Shown: positions 23,276-36,177, counted from the first letter of the stretch. The stretch is DNA of 64,000 bases from Paramecium octaurelia (GCA_905182995.1 CAJJDP010000035.1:386681-450680), one strand, 5' to 3'. The notes: generated by a model from the letters alone, not told the origin. Numbers and translations are program-made.

Positions 23276-24826
23276 ATGAATAGGAAGTTCTTTCAACTTA
23301 GATAGATGACCAGGAACCTCGATGATACCTTCAAAGAAGATTTAGACCTCTATTAAAAATTATTGTAAAAAAAATATCAGCCAAATCCATAAAGATTGAA
23401 CAACGATAAATAAATGCTTTAACAATGGGATTCCTTCAAATAATTTAGATTATCCAACATAATAGATACCACTTTGGATTCTGACATATTTAAGATATGC
23501 ATTTGTGATTTTTTAAAGAAAAAAAGAGTTAGTATGGAATTTTGGATTAAGGTTGCATATGACGTTTTTCATGATGAATCTAAAGGGAAGTAAGTGAGAA
23601 TGAAATTTTGGAGATCAATGAGAAAGAAATCTAGTAGTTTAGAATTGGACTTAAAAAATAAGAAATGGCCTGTTGCATGGAGATATTTAGAGAGAGAACC
23701 ATGTTTGAATTTAGAAATTCTCAAATTGTATGAATAATATATGCCAATCCGACCGTTTTTCGCTTAAACATTAAATACAATGACAAATATTACTTGCGAT
23801 CTAAGGAGAATGCCAATGCTAAAGGAAGAGAAATCTATCGAATTTGATCTATCAAAAACTACTTGGTTTCCTAAGATTGATATGTGTGGTCCAGCTATTT
23901 TAGAATAATTATCTAGTTCAGATAACTTTTTCTGCGAATAATTAGTTAAATTTACAACAGAAATGAAGGCAATAATGTTCCCAATTTTAGATTTCTTTAG
24001 ATTAGACAAGAAAAAAGGAAGAATAATTAATTTGTTTGGTGAATAACACGATTTTGTATTAGAAGTGCTTTATTCATTGAAAGCTTTCTGTGGATAAGCT
24101 ATTAACTATACTCAAGGATCATTGAAGAAGAAGAAGAATTATAAGTGTACAAACTCATACAAAATCAATGAAATGCAATGTAGCATTATGTTAACAACTT
24201 TATCAGAAAATGACTTGAATTAAGAAGTAATGAATGACATTTAAAATAATATAGAAGGAGGTTATTCAGCATTTATTTAAGAGAATTAGATGTATTATCA
24301 CAGTGAAAAGAATCAAAGATTAGTTCTTATATTCAGCTAAAAAAAACTATAGTTTGGAAGACTCAAAAAAGGAATTAAATTCTATTAAATTCCTGATTAA
24401 CAAATTTCTGCATTGAAAAATAAAGTAGATTATGAATTTCTAGTTTATTATGCTAACATTTTATTCAATAAATGTATGATTGTATAGTAGAATTGCAGTT
24501 CAAGGAAGCCTTTCTATTAAGTCATGATATGTATGTGGACATATGTATTGGCCGTTTATCTTTCAGGAGAAATTCCAAATTTGGAAGGAATAAACGTTTT
24601 TTAAGATAATGAAAGGCCGGATGCCATAGTAGACATCTAGATTGATTTAGGATTAAGTTCTCATGAATAAACATATGATGAACCCGAATTTGATTAAGAT
24701 TAATTTTAAAAAACAAGTTTTGAATTTACAAATCATGTTGGAGGTGTCAGTTTAGATCCAAGTGAAGAAGAAGACTGTATGATAGTAGATTAAATATAGA
24801 AAAAAAAGAAAATAATCTTAGTATGA
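23276..24826 (+). CDS. orphan protein, ~516 aa
   Basis: One uninterrupted table-6 frame to TGA 24824-24826, with no introns needed. In-frame ATGs also exist at 23246 and 23264; I chose 23276 because the upstream codons look like leader. The N-terminus is Lys/Gln-rich; the middle is well balanced in composition (for example TTWFPKIDMCGPAILEQLSS); the C-terminus is acidic, then basic (QKKKKIILV). No membrane helix or catalytic motif is visible. Clearly protein-coding by length and composition, but no family recognised. Confidence 0.75.
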
Positions 24827-24862
24827 TTTAATAATAATATATATCAAAATATTATAAGGATA

Positions 24863-25500
24863 ATGTATTCTTCGCAATTGTATTAAGTTTTTGTTAGGGA
24901 AGTAGAGAACTAATTTATCTATAATGTTTAAAGATACTTGGAGATAACGAAGTTAGGAGTTTGATTTTAATAAGTTTTATTATTAATAATATTTTAAATC
25001 TAAATTTATAGGAGAAAATCATATTTGGTATTATAAATTAGGATAATAATAATAATTTAAATTAATAAACTCATCTTACTAAATAAACCTATTTGGCAAT
25101 AAGAATCTAAGTAATTAAAGATTATTAATAGTTCTTTAAAATATATAATAAAAGGAAGAATGTAATGTTCAGATATCATTAAATAGAGTTTTGTCTAATT
25201 GATAATTTGCTATGGTAATGCTAAAGATAATAAAGAGAATTTAAATACTTTTTTATAATACAAATAAAAGGCAAATAAAATAATATAGAGATTTTAAAAA
25301 TCTAATTTATGTGATATTTAAATTTCAGAATGATAATTTCTAAAGGAATTTATATTTTCAGAAAATTTGTTTAAAGTTAGCAAGATATTTTAAAGTAAGT
25401 ATAATAAGAATAAGAATTATAATACTAAAAAATAAATTAAACTTGTCGATATCCAAAACCATTAAGTTCAATACCATATAGAAAGTAATATTTTCTTTGA
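24863..25500 (+). CDS. orphan protein, ~198 aa (candidate)
   Basis: Three exons with introns 24952-24974 (23 nt) and 25311-25328 (18 nt, at the lower size limit) give 198 aa, rich in Ile, Gln and Asn. Splicing removes TGA codons and keeps the frame. A competing reading frame in the last exon also looks protein-like, so the 3' end is uncertain. No motif recognised. Confidence 0.4.
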
Positions 25501-25678
25501 ATTAAGCATAGAATATTGATATGATTTGATATACAAAAAAAGAGATGTAAGTGGAACATTTAGATTTTATCCAAGATATTGAAAGCATACTTATAATGGA
25601 TTTGCATTTGAACAGTGCAAGATAAGAGGGCATGGAATAATTTTAGCATTTACATTATTTTTATAATCTAGAATTGAT

Positions 25679-26188
25679 ATGGAAAAAAAAGGGTAAATTT
25701 TAAGATCTAGTTTAAGAGAACTTAATTTAATTTAAATGACTCAGGGCTAAATTCAGAAAACCCAATAGATGCATTAGATATCTTAAATAATTAAGTAAAT
25801 ATTTCTGTATTATTCATTTTTAATAATCGAAGGACTTGAATCCATAAGGATAATCATTTAAAACTTAGAATTAAGACCTTCATTTCATTTGCTAAAATCA
25901 TTGCCCCCATTTTAAGAGGTCTTTTTTGTTCAAAATGTACTACTTTCTTATTAACAGTAAATAACAATAGAGCCTAATTTTTCATTTATTTAATCGGACA
26001 TGTTATTGGTATACCAGATAATGCTTTTTTGTTAATATTTTATTAAAGATTTGATAAACCTAGTATTGATAAAAAAGAAGATAGTACGTTCACATGATTT
26101 TGGAGGGCTTGTGAAGAATTTCTCAATGTAAAATGATAATATCCCATAACTCACGTTAGGCATATTAAATTGCATTAATAAGTTTTGA
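25679..26188 (+). CDS. orphan protein, ~169 aa (candidate)
   Basis: A single 170-codon table-6 frame to TGA 26186-26188. Protein-like sequence in the same frame also lies upstream (25,500-25,678) but is interrupted by TGA at ~25,517 and ~25,590, so the gene may have unrecognised introns or be decaying. The C-terminal half is Leu/Ile-rich (for example DMLLVYQIMLFCQYFIKDLI). No family recognised. Confidence 0.4.
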
Positions 26189-26292
26189 AGACAAAATGGC
26201 ATGCAAATGAATTGTTTTGTCATATAAACAAACAAATTATATAAATTCACATTTTATTATTTAGGATAATTTCATTTAATTACAAAGATAAA

Positions 26293-26685
26293 ATGTAAAA
26301 CAAACCATTAGACTGGATTTGCATCGGATGCAAGAACTTGAATTATTCGTTTCGTAAATATTGTAATCGATGCTAAACCTTCACAAGAGATGCTCCAGGA
26401 ACAAAATTCATTCCGTTAGAACAACCAAATATAATTGATTCCTTAAAGCTCTCAGAACCTGATCTTACAGGCAGTGGACACAGTACTACAGATAGTGTTG
26501 GAAGTAAAGCTCAGGATCATACAGTCTTTCATTAAGCACTTTTCTTAGAGAATTTAACATAGAGCTAACAAGAAACGGTCAACAAGAACTTTAATTTTAT
26601 GAAAACTTGTTCAATCTGCAGAACAGAAAATTATTTTTATCAATCAAAATGCAAGGAATGTGGATTCAGAATATCCATGGTTTGA
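26293..26685 (+). CDS. RanBP2-type zinc-finger protein, 130 aa
   Basis: A single exon encoding 130 aa. The N-terminus is a good RanBP2-type finger (DWICIGCKNLNYSFRKYCNRC: W-x-C-x2-C...N...C-x2-C). The C-terminus carries a second four-Cys cluster (CSICRTENYFYQSKCKEC). A Ser/Thr-rich linker joins them. RanBP2 fingers bind RNA or ubiquitin in other proteins; which applies here is unknown. A plus-strand candidate ends 104 bp upstream. Confidence 0.8.
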
Positions 26686-26759
26686 TCTCAAATATTATTC
26701 ATAATTAATTCTTATACTATAAATACAAAAAATAGATATATTATTTCTATCAGATTTTC

Positions 26760-27001
26760 ATGATCGTGATCGATTCATCATAAAATTGTATAATTATGCT
26801 TAAGTAAAGATTAGAAGATGTTATACATTTATAATAAATTTTGACTTTCATTCCAACTAGTTTACAAAGTAGTTCTAATTGAATTATAAAAGTTCATAAG
26901 GTTTTAAGATAATGATCACTTAAATAACTAACGAACTAAAGAAAAGTGATGATTCTAAAAACGTTTAATTTTAAATAAATATTATCTAATCCAAATTCTG
27001 A
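26760..27001 (+). CDS. small orphan protein, ~70 aa (candidate)
   Basis: Two exons and a 29-nt intron (26872-26900) give 70 aa from ATG 26760 to TGA 26999-27001. Polar and helical in character (MLKQRLEDVIHLQQIL; ITNELKKSDDSK). The segment 27,050-27,200 downstream is also protein-like in the frame of the next gene and may belong to either. Confidence 0.4.
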
Positions 27002-27229
27002 TAAAAACTATATTTACCAATAAAATATTTTTAGAGTCTTTAAGATTGATGTATTGTAGAAATTAGGATAATTAATAAAGATATCCTGATTAAACTAAGA
27101 ATAATGGTGTTGGTATTTCAACGTGATATGCCACCTTTTATTACCAATTTAATTGTAAAGAAATTATTTCCAATATTATAATGTATTTATATATATATAA
27201 TTCAGTGTTTAAGTAATTTAATTAAGTTA

Positions 27230-29363
27230 ATGAAGAAAAATTTAGTGATTGAGACTGATCAGTCCATTCCACTTCAATAAACCATATTTCGTAATGGTGT
27301 CTCTGCTTTGCCATTACTAGCTAAGAAGAATAGCATGGGTTTGGCATTAGAGAACATCCCAAGAACATAGACTTTTTCAAGATAGATGCAACAATCATGC
27401 CATAATGATAGTGTATAATAATCTCGAACTCCAACGATGAAAAATGATTCCTTTTATGGTAATATTTTTAGGAAACCAACTGTTATGAAAAAACCAACTT
27501 TTTTATTAACAAAACCTGAGAGTGACTTTAATTGGCCACTTTTCAAAATCAAGAATGATCCATTAATTAAGTAATTTTGGGATAGAAGAGCAAATAAAGA
27601 CATGGAAAGGAATTGGGTATTTGATGACTACATTTTTGCAAGTAATATGTTAAGAATTGGAAAAAAGAAAAAGATCGTAAAGGGTTATTTTTATAGATTG
27701 ACAAGTTGTGGCTTACTAATGTACTATAAAAAAGTATAAATTAATTACATAAAAAGGAATCAGACACACTACCAAAAGGCTTCCTATAATTGAATATGTA
27801 GATCAGAATAGTTGTGAGTTTTCAAAAGACAAAAAGAAATCTATAGTTACCTGTGCTGTATTTAGAAAGGAATTAAGGCATTGGAATAACTATTTTTGAT
27901 CATTTGATTGATCAAACATTAAAATTAGGAGAATGCATTCAATAATTTTGTTTAATGAGAGGGTTTAATGTTTTGTATGAATAGTTAGAATCACTAGGAA
28001 GTGGTGCTTTTGCAACAGTTTATAAGGTAAGTAGGAAAAGAGATGAAAAGTATTTTGCTGCAAAAACCTATTTCAAATCGTTTTATGACGATTATGCACA
28101 CAAAGATAGATTGCTTGTAAACATATTTATTTAAATATAGGTTAGTCAATGGTTTACAATGAAATTACAACTCTTAAAAATGTTGATCATTAAAATATTA
28201 TGAAACTTTATGAAGTAATCTAAGAAAAAGATAAATTGATATTAATAATGGAATATTGTGCTGGAGGAACATTATACTCATACGTGAAATAAAAAGTTAA
28301 ATTTAACGATAAACACTATGCTTACATATTGAAGTAATTATGTGATGCTCTATATGAGATGCATAGATTGAATTTTGTACATAGAGATCTAAAATTAGAA
28401 AATATTATGTTAGAATCAAAAGACTATTTATAAATAAAATTAGTTGATTTTGGTTTCTCTGAAGTTATTAATGAAAAATAATTGGTAAGTTAGGCAGGAA
28501 CTCCTGGTTTTCTTCCTCCAGAAATATTCAGATAAATCCCTTATACTGCTAAAAGTGATATCTTTAGTTTGGGCGTAATTATGTATTTGGTATATATTAT
28601 TCTAATAAATTTAAGATTGTTGCGGGATACATGCCATTTAAAGCACCAACTGCAACATAAATCTTGGAGTTAAATAGAAAATGCCAAGTTAATTTTGAAA
28701 AACATCCTTGGTAAGATGTTAATCCAGATTTGAAATACTTAATAAAAAAGATGCTTGAATATAAAATTGAGGATAGAATAAGCTGCTAAGATATTTTAGA
28801 CAGTCCTTATATTCTACATCATTCACGTCAGACTTCAGAAACTAATTATAAATCAAACTAAATGTTAAGTGGACTTGAATTGGATAAGAGTAATAGACAA
28901 TCAATGAAAAGCATCAAATAGTCTGAATAATCCAATGATAGAAGTAAAGAATTTTAATTGGATTTTTCAATTCATACCAATGATATAAAATCTCTTTATT
29001 AAAGAAACTCTTAAAAAACTAATAAATCTAACAGATCAATAAATTCCTTAGCTAAAAACTCATCATAAAAAAAAATATCCAGATCAATGCCAAAAGAATG
29101 TTAGCACTCCAAATTTTAGAGTTAAAAAAAAATGGAAGACTAGGAATCGCATAAAAGTCAGAGCAAAAAATAGAGTTCTTTTGGTGATGTTATGATATGT
29201 AAGTAATTTGATTATGATTAAAGCACAACAGTAGCAAAAGATTATAACATTTGAAGACATAGAGTCTTTGAAATTAGAGTAGATTCTATATTTAAAAAGG
29301 TCTGGAATAGTATTTAATAAGGTTAAAAAACCATTCATTTAACCATCCAACTAAGAAAACTGA
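27230..29363 (+). CDS. CAMK-type protein kinase with N-terminal PH-like domain
   Basis: Five exons (introns 27734-27756, 28117-28145, 28590-28615, 29199-29223) give 676 aa. Residues ~100-240 look like a PH-type module (KIVKGYFYRLTSCGLLMYYK ... a beta-rich stretch ending LRxFN-like). Kinase domain: LGSGAFATVYKV, AAKTY (catalytic Lys), LIMEYCAGGTLYSYV, VHRDLKLENIM, LVDFGFSE, AGTPGFLPPE, SDIFSLGVIMYLIVAGYMPF. The C-terminal ~200 residues are Ser/Gln/Lys-rich and probably disordered. The last intron is needed to reach the final exon and its TGA 29361-29363. Catalytic residues are intact. The layout resembles the kinase at 42422-43853. Confidence 0.87.
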
Positions 29364-29692
29364 TTATTTTTATTTTGTTCCGTAAAAGGAAATTTATAAA
29401 TATAATAGAATAATATAATATTCTTTGAACTTTTTCATTTTCTTGAGAGAGAATTAATTGTATTGTTAGAAAATTGATCTCCATAAAAAATCATTGATAT
29501 CTGAAATTATATATTTAGTTCTAAATTTTATAAAAATAGTCCAATTATTTCATCGATGATTACATAGTAGATTATCGCAGTAATGACATGCTCATTGAAT
29601 TGTTTAAAATCAAATATTAGTGCTTATAATGATTCATTTTAATTTATTATAATAAGTTATTGAATAGATTCTTCTAATCCATAAATTTAATA
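29364..29692. other. intergenic
   Basis: About 330 bp. The minus strand contains two short protein-like stretches (29,340-29,590) broken by a TGA, perhaps a small unrecognised gene or relic. No RNA gene or repeat seen. Confidence 0.35.
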
Positions 29693-32339
29693 ATGGCTGA
29701 ATAAATTGATATACTAGATTTTAATGAAGCTCATAGGAACAGAAACTCGTAAAATTAGGATACTGATCGATTTTCAGTTCGTAAAATAAAACAATTACTA
29801 ACACTCGAAGACGTAGATTCATGGGTGGAATAGATTAACATGCCTCAAACTAGAAATTTTGAATACCCATCTTCTATAGAAAAGGCTATAATACATTCTT
29901 AGAGTTTTTATATCCATCCAGATAAAAAATTTCTGAAAGAGAACCCTAAAGTTATTAATTGTGATTGTTGTGGATAAATGATTAGGAGAAAGAGATATAA
30001 TATATTTACTTGTGATATGTATAGCATTTTTGCAGGAGAATTTGGAATAAGTATACCCCTGTATTTCTCTATTATTAAATTGCATTTTTTCATTCTCTTA
30101 GCAATAGGCTGCATTTTCGGAATATATTATTGCTATTTATCAGATAAATATTGCGGGTAGCTTAATCTTAAGAATTTCACTGAAAATTAGCTTCATGAAT
30201 AATATTGTACCTCCTTTTTGGCTGCTTAGCATTTCTTACTCTACAATTTTAATCAGGAAGAGATTGTCAACAAGAATTATGGGGAATAAAATACCTTCTA
30301 CATCTTAGGATATGTAGCTTACCTTATTATGATGATGACACCCCTGATGCATGAAGTTTTATTGAGGTTATAACAAATCAAATATTGGAATTATGATTCA
30401 TTGAATCATATTCGTATCCCAAAATTAACTCTGTACATCAAACATATCCCTAAGAAGTTCAATGAATAAGAATTATAATTATATATCCAGAATGCGATTG
30501 CCAGTAAATACAAGGATAAAATTGGAGGTAAATTTATAGAAGAGATTGTGTATATTTATGACATCCATCCAATAAAGGTTTTAAACGAAAAACGAAAGGA
30601 GACTTACTTAAAAAGCTTATAAATAGTTAATGAACTTAAAGTGAATCCAAAATTAGAATTAAAAGGATAATTGATTGATTTAGTATTTTAGTTAATAAAA
30701 TAAACAAGGGATATTTAAAAAACATTATAATATGGTTTACCCTTTACTTAAAAAGTGATTTTGAAATTTAATTCAGAATCAGTAACTAATTTGGTTTACA
30801 AATTTTATGATAAATCATTTTTCAATAACTTACTTTAAAGAATCGAAACTATTAAAGAATCTGCATAAAACTATTAGGAGTTCTAAAAGGATAAATTTGA
30901 ATTACAAGCGCAATTACTAGAGTAATCTCAAACCAACAGCTCTAAATCATCTATGATATCTCAATAATCTGATCTCTAAGAAATGGTAAGAAGTCAATCG
31001 GAAATATTCAACTAACCCTCAGAACTAAAGGCAAAGTTGAAATAGAGTATAATTGATCTTTTACATCTACCTGAAAATGATGAATAATAAGAAATGACTA
31101 TGTAATAATCTACTATTGATGAGAAGAAAGGGTTACACTTGCAGAGAGGATTTCGATAAGATGATATCTTTTGGGAGCATATTGGTATGCATACATTGAA
31201 AAGATTCTTTTTACGACTTATAACCACATGCATAACATTGTTTGTTGGTATCATAATTATGGCACTTTTTGAAATACTTTTTATCATGGAATAACATTTG
31301 AAAAGATAAGATGGCTGGGTTAGTAGCTTAATTGTGATAGTAATGACATTATTTACTGTATTCCTTTCTGTCTTTTCAACCATATTAGTTATCTTTATGA
31401 CTAAGAGATCATAAAGATCCACCTATTCCTTATAGGAAAAGAATATTATTACATTTATGTCACCCATTCAATAAGTCTGTATTTTGGCTTTTCCATTCAT
31501 TTTTGTGTTAAGTATCTTACAAAAGCATTCTGCTTTGAATAGCATTGCTGTTGTATTGGCTGTAAGCAAATTAGCTTAAGTGAGACTCATTTCTAAAGGA
31601 ATAATCCACTTTTTTCATTTAAGATCTGTAAAATTCAACTCTCTCAAAAAGAAAATCCAGAAGAATTTCAAGCCAACTTTATATTTTCAAAAACAATTAA
31701 ATGATTTAATCACTCCTCCTCTTTTTCCTATTAGAAGCAGATTATTTTATATTTTATTTATCTATAGCACAGGTATGATGATGATATTTTTTAATCCTAT
31801 TATGATTTTATGGTGCTTAATATTACAAGTCATTTTCTTCTACTATGATAAATATAGTGTGTTGAATGAATACCATTATGACAAACTATTTACCTTTTAA
31901 CTTTAAAAATATTTAATCCTAACTTATTAAGTAATTATGATTCCTATATATTGTTACATTTACGTAGTTACCTTCACAAATACGACATAACATATAGGGT
32001 CAGATGGCTCAGTATTTAATAATATCTTATTCTTAGCTAATAAATCAATACTCGACTGTTTCCACTTTGTGGACATTCTTAGGATATGGAACTTGTATTT
32101 TATCATTTACCAGTTTCTTGTTTTTCAGATAATAAATTGCCAATTTCTTTGTATTTGTAGTACTCAGATATTAAAAACCTTTAAGGGACTCAACAATATT
32201 TAATGAGAAATCATATTTCCAAAGCTACAATGAATATTTTCATGGTAAATTATATAAATATGTTTTAGATTTAGGAGTACATGAACTAAATACTATTCTT
32301 GAGGATACATTTAAAAATATGTAGTATAAATCTAAATGA
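29693..32339 (+). CDS. OSCA/TMEM63-like multi-pass membrane protein (putative Ca2+-permeable channel)
   Basis: Two exons with a 34-nt intron (31964-31997) give exactly 870 aa to TGA 32337-32339. Layout: a hydrophobic helix at ~res. 125-150; a second near 200; a cytosolic domain beginning LTLYIKHIPKKFNEQELQLY (OSCA proteins have a V-R-x-IP-like start here); then a dense set of C-terminal helices with PLFPIRSRLFYILFIYS and FFYYDKYSVLNEYH, recalling the conserved DKYxLL signature of OSCA/TMEM63. Length and topology fit that family, whose members are mechanically or osmotically gated. The match is by pattern, not alignment, so the family is likely rather than certain. Its last codons lie 88 bp upstream of a RING gene copy. 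Confidence 0.65.
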
Positions 32340-32426
32340 ATATATATTAAATCATTAAATTAATTTAATTTTATTATTTTATCATCTCTGGATGAGAGAA
32401 AAGAACTATAAATTTAAATAATATAA

Positions 32427-33584
32427 ATGATTATATTTGTGACTTGCTTTTTGTTTTTAATAAAAGGAAAACCTGATTATTCAGGATAATTGGATACAAA
32501 TATAGAATGGTAGATAAAATTAGATGAGTCATCAAAAGCAAATAGTATAATAATAAAATTTTATGTGTCTTCATCAAAAGCAGTTTGTTTAGCATCATAA
32601 TCAAGTTTAGAATAAGTAGCAATTACAGATTTAAATGATCCAAAAAATGAATCTTTTGCTTATGATTATTAGGGTTATTAAGCTAATTCTGTTTATTAAT
32701 TAGTAGAAATAGACTTTTATTAGCTTTTATATATAAGATGCTTACAATCTGAATAAATTAATGAAAAAAGTTCATATGAATTATATATTACAGAAAGACC
32801 ATTTATAGAATCTTGTATTAATGATTGTAATGGATATAATTATCCTGAAATTCAAAATTCTGTTTGTGTATCAATGTAATGTAATTGTTTAGATTCATAT
32901 TTTGGATTATTTTGTCAATTTTAATCATCTAAAATATATAGCAATGTTTATAATAAATTAACAATAGAATCTAATAAATGGATATATTTATATTATGAAT
33001 TACCTACTACTAATGTAGAATTATAAACTATGAATGAATAATAGGATGTATGTAAAATATTTAATAATAACGTAGTTTATAGCTTAGTTTCTGAATAAAG
33101 ACCTTAAAAAACAATACCAAATTTACAAAATAGTTCTAGATTGTTATCTATAGTAAATATATAAGAAGAAATTATAATATCTAATGCTGACGTAATCTAT
33201 ATAGGAATCTATAATAATTAATCTGAACAAATTGAATTTTAGTTTAAAATAGTTACTTATTATTAAGATGATTAATCAATATTTGAACGTAATAGAATAA
33301 TAATTATAATAACTGTTTGTGCTATTGCAACTCTTTTCTTATTTGCAATTGGAATATCTGTATTAAGAACTAGAAAACATTAGTAAATTCGTAAATAAGT
33401 ATAAGAAACTATTCGTAGAAATCTAAATTAGTAAGGATTTTTAGATTAATAATAATAATCTAATAGAGTATTTGATCCAGCTATTTATAAAGGTAAATTA
33501 AATATAATAATATAATAAGGTTTTTAAATTAGATTTATAAAAGATCATTTTAAAGCTCATTATTATGATAAATTTATATAAGTG
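32427..33584 (+). CDS. RING-H2 transmembrane protein, 5' partial paralogous copy
   Basis: The first 386 codons of a RING gene, nearly identical (roughly seven base differences seen over 1,158 bp) to 34528-35685, cut at the N at 33585 before the RING finger. Differences include G-for-A changes near 32,510 and 32,527 and A-for-G near 33,380. Unlike the other copies it lies directly behind an intact OSCA/TMEM63-like gene, and its upstream DNA is strongly diverged, so it may be a true paralogue rather than only a contig overlap. Confidence 0.75.
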
Positions 33585-33585
33585 N
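33585..33585. other. single-N assembly join
   Basis: One ambiguous base. The sequence to its right is not a continuation of the RING gene at its left but starts ~940 bp upstream of another copy of that gene. Confidence 0.9.
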
Positions 33586-34360
33586 TCAAATTCTTTGCAT
33601 CCTGAAATTTATACATAGCAACCATTTTAGGTTAACTTGATATGGAAATATTGAAAATTTGATAATTTTTAAATATGAAGACATTATTTAATAAAAGCAA
33701 GCTTAGGAAATTAAGAAATATCATTGTGATATTAATTATTAAAATTATTTTCAATTTATAAATGTAACTATATTTTTGTTTATATAATCAAGAAGTTCTA
33801 TTCACTTTTCTAATATTCAGTCTTTACTAATTCCATAGATTGATATATTTACCTAAGTCTTTCTTCTTTTATAAACTCATCGACTTTTACAGATTAAAAC
33901 CAATTATTAATCATCTTTATTATTATTATTATCGAGTCTACACAAAATTTATTTAATTAGTTTAGACTTTAATCTTTAAACTAGTTTGATATGCCAAAAA
34001 AACTCTGTGAGCATAATTTGAATAAGAAAGCTAATAAATGTTATATTATTTTTATAAATAGTTGCAAACCTGAAAAAAAATACATAAATAAATATCTGAT
34101 ATAAATAGCTAATATTTCGTTTCCTTTAGATACTAATTCAGGATTTTGATACACCACTCAATGTAGATTTGAATATAAAATGAAAAATTATTCAACCAAG
34201 CTGCTAGATTAATAGGTTAATGGAGAAAAACGATAAATAGGAATAAGCTTAAGATTAAAATATATACATAGAAAACAGTTTTCAGATTTAAAATGTCCAA
34301 CGAAATGCAACAATCAGATAAAAAATTCCTTTAGAGTTCATTTTACAAAATATATGAAAT

Positions 34361-34440
34361 TTTTTATGGTAAATACAAAAATACTATTAGTTTTTAGAGT
34401 ATATGAACTAAGTTCTATTCTGAAGACCGCATTTTAAAAT
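34361..34440 (+). pseudogene. relic of an OSCA/TMEM63-like gene 3' end
   Basis: Aligned with the 3' end of the intact gene (32,245-32,340), this stretch keeps matching blocks such as TATGAACTAA/CATGAACTAA, TCTATTCTGAAGA/ACTATTCTTGAGGA and the TATATTAAATCATT that follows the stop. The frame is broken by TGA and indels. It sits at the same distance upstream of a RING ATG as the intact gene does at its own copy. This looks like a decayed paralogue in a duplicated block. Confidence 0.5.
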
Positions 34441-34527
34441 ATTATATATTAAATCATTGAAACAATTTAATTTTATTATTTTATGCCTCTGAAAGTGAGA
34501 AAAGAATTATAAATTTAAATAATATAA

Positions 34528-36048
34528 ATGATTATATTTGTGATTTGCTTTTTGTTTTTAATAAAAGGAAAACCTGATTATTCAGGATAATTGGATACAA
34601 ATATAGAATAGTAGATAAAATTAGATAAGTCATCAAAAGCAAATAGTATAATAATAAAATTTTATGTGTCTTCATCAAAAGCAGTTTGTTTAGTATCATA
34701 ATCAAGTTTAGAATAAGTAGCAATTACAGATTTAAATGATCCAAAAAATGAATCTTTTGCTTATGATTATTAGGGTTATTAAGCTAATTCTGTTTATTAA
34801 TTAGTAGAAATAGACTTTTATTAGCTTTTATATATAAGATGCTTACAATCTGAATAAATTAATGAAAAAAGTTCATATGAATTATATATTACAGAAAGAC
34901 CATTTATAGAATCTTGTATTAATGATTGTAATGGATATAATTATCCTGAAATTCAAAATTCTGTTTGTGTATCAATGTAATGTAATTGTTTAGATTCATA
35001 TTTTGGATTATTTTGTCAATTTTAATCATCTAAAATATATAGCAATGTTTATAATAAATTAACAATAGAATCTAATAAATGGATATATTTATATTATGAA
35101 TTACCTACTACTAATGTAGAATTATAAACTATGAATGAATAATAGGATGTATGTAAAATATTTAATAATAACGTAGTTTATAGCTTAGTTTCTGAATAAA
35201 CACCTTAAAAAACAATACCAAATTTACAAAATAGTTCTAGATTGTTATCTATAGTAAATATATAAGAAGAAATTATAATATCTAATGCTGACGTAATCTA
35301 TATAGGAATCTATAATAATTAATCTGAACAAATTGAATTTTAGTTTAAAATAGTTACTTATTATTAAGATGATTAATCAATATTTGAACGTAATAGAATA
35401 ATAATTATAATAACTGTTTGTGCTATTGCAACTCTTTTCTTATTTGCAATTGGAATATCTGTATTAAGAACTAGAAAGCATTAGTAAATTCGTAAATAAG
35501 TATAAGAAACTATTCGTAGAAATCTAAATTAGTAAGGATTTTTTGATTAATAATAATAATCTAATAGAGTATTTGATCCAGCTATTTATAAAGGTAAATT
35601 AAATATAATAATATAATAAGGTTTTTAAATTAGATTTATAAAAGATCATTTTAAAGCTCATTATTATGATAAATTTATATAAGTGTATCCTGGATTATCT
35701 TAATTTGAAGAATGTGCTGTTTGTTTAGAATAAATGAAAAATGCTAATAATAAATTATAAAAGATTTGTTGTGTTACTCCTTGTTTTCATATATTTCATT
35801 CTATATGTTTATAAGAATGGTTACTTAGATAAAAGAATTGTCCATTTTGTAGAACTGTATATAATAGAAAAAAGATTATATAAGATTTCCCTTGGATAGA
35901 TATTGGAAATATATAAATTAAAAATACAGATTCTAATTATCTATGTAGAATCAAAAATCAAATAGAAAGTGTTAATGACAGTCGTATAGAATTAAATCAA
36001 AATTAATAATCAGAATAAACTAACCAATTATAAGAAATTAAAGATTGA
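34528..36048 (+). CDS. EGF-like / transmembrane / RING-H2 E3 ubiquitin ligase-like protein (inverted copy)
   Basis: An intact 506-aa frame, ATG 34528 to TGA 36046-36048, the plus-strand counterpart of 12641-14161 with the same signal peptide, EGF-like cysteines, transmembrane helix and RING-H2 finger. At the sites where the 11-kb copies disagree it matches the left-hand version (for example the TCATTCTATATG and GGATTTTTTGATT sites). tRNA-Ser follows 48 bp downstream on the same strand. Confidence 0.85.
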
Positions 36049-36096
36049 TTATAATTCATACTATAAATAATTATGACTCATAAACTCAATAGATTA

Positions 36097-36177
36097 GATG
36101 CTTTGGCCGAGTGGTTAAGGCGGCGGCCTGCTAAGCCGTTGGGATTTCCCGCGTGAGTTCGAGTCTCACAGGCATCG
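36097..36177 (+). tRNA. tRNA-Ser(GCT)
   Basis: Starts GATGCTTTGGCCGAGTGGTT; anticodon loop CTGCTAA (GCT); class II variable arm; T-arm GTTCGAGTC; 3' strand AGGCATC pairs with GATGCTT. Discriminator G; CCA not encoded. Third occurrence of this gene in the window. Confidence 0.95.

Noticed and set aside
26032-26250. Minus-strand ORF starting MNLYNLFVYMTKQF
   Set aside because: The opposite strand carries a longer, more protein-like frame ending at 26188; only one can be real.
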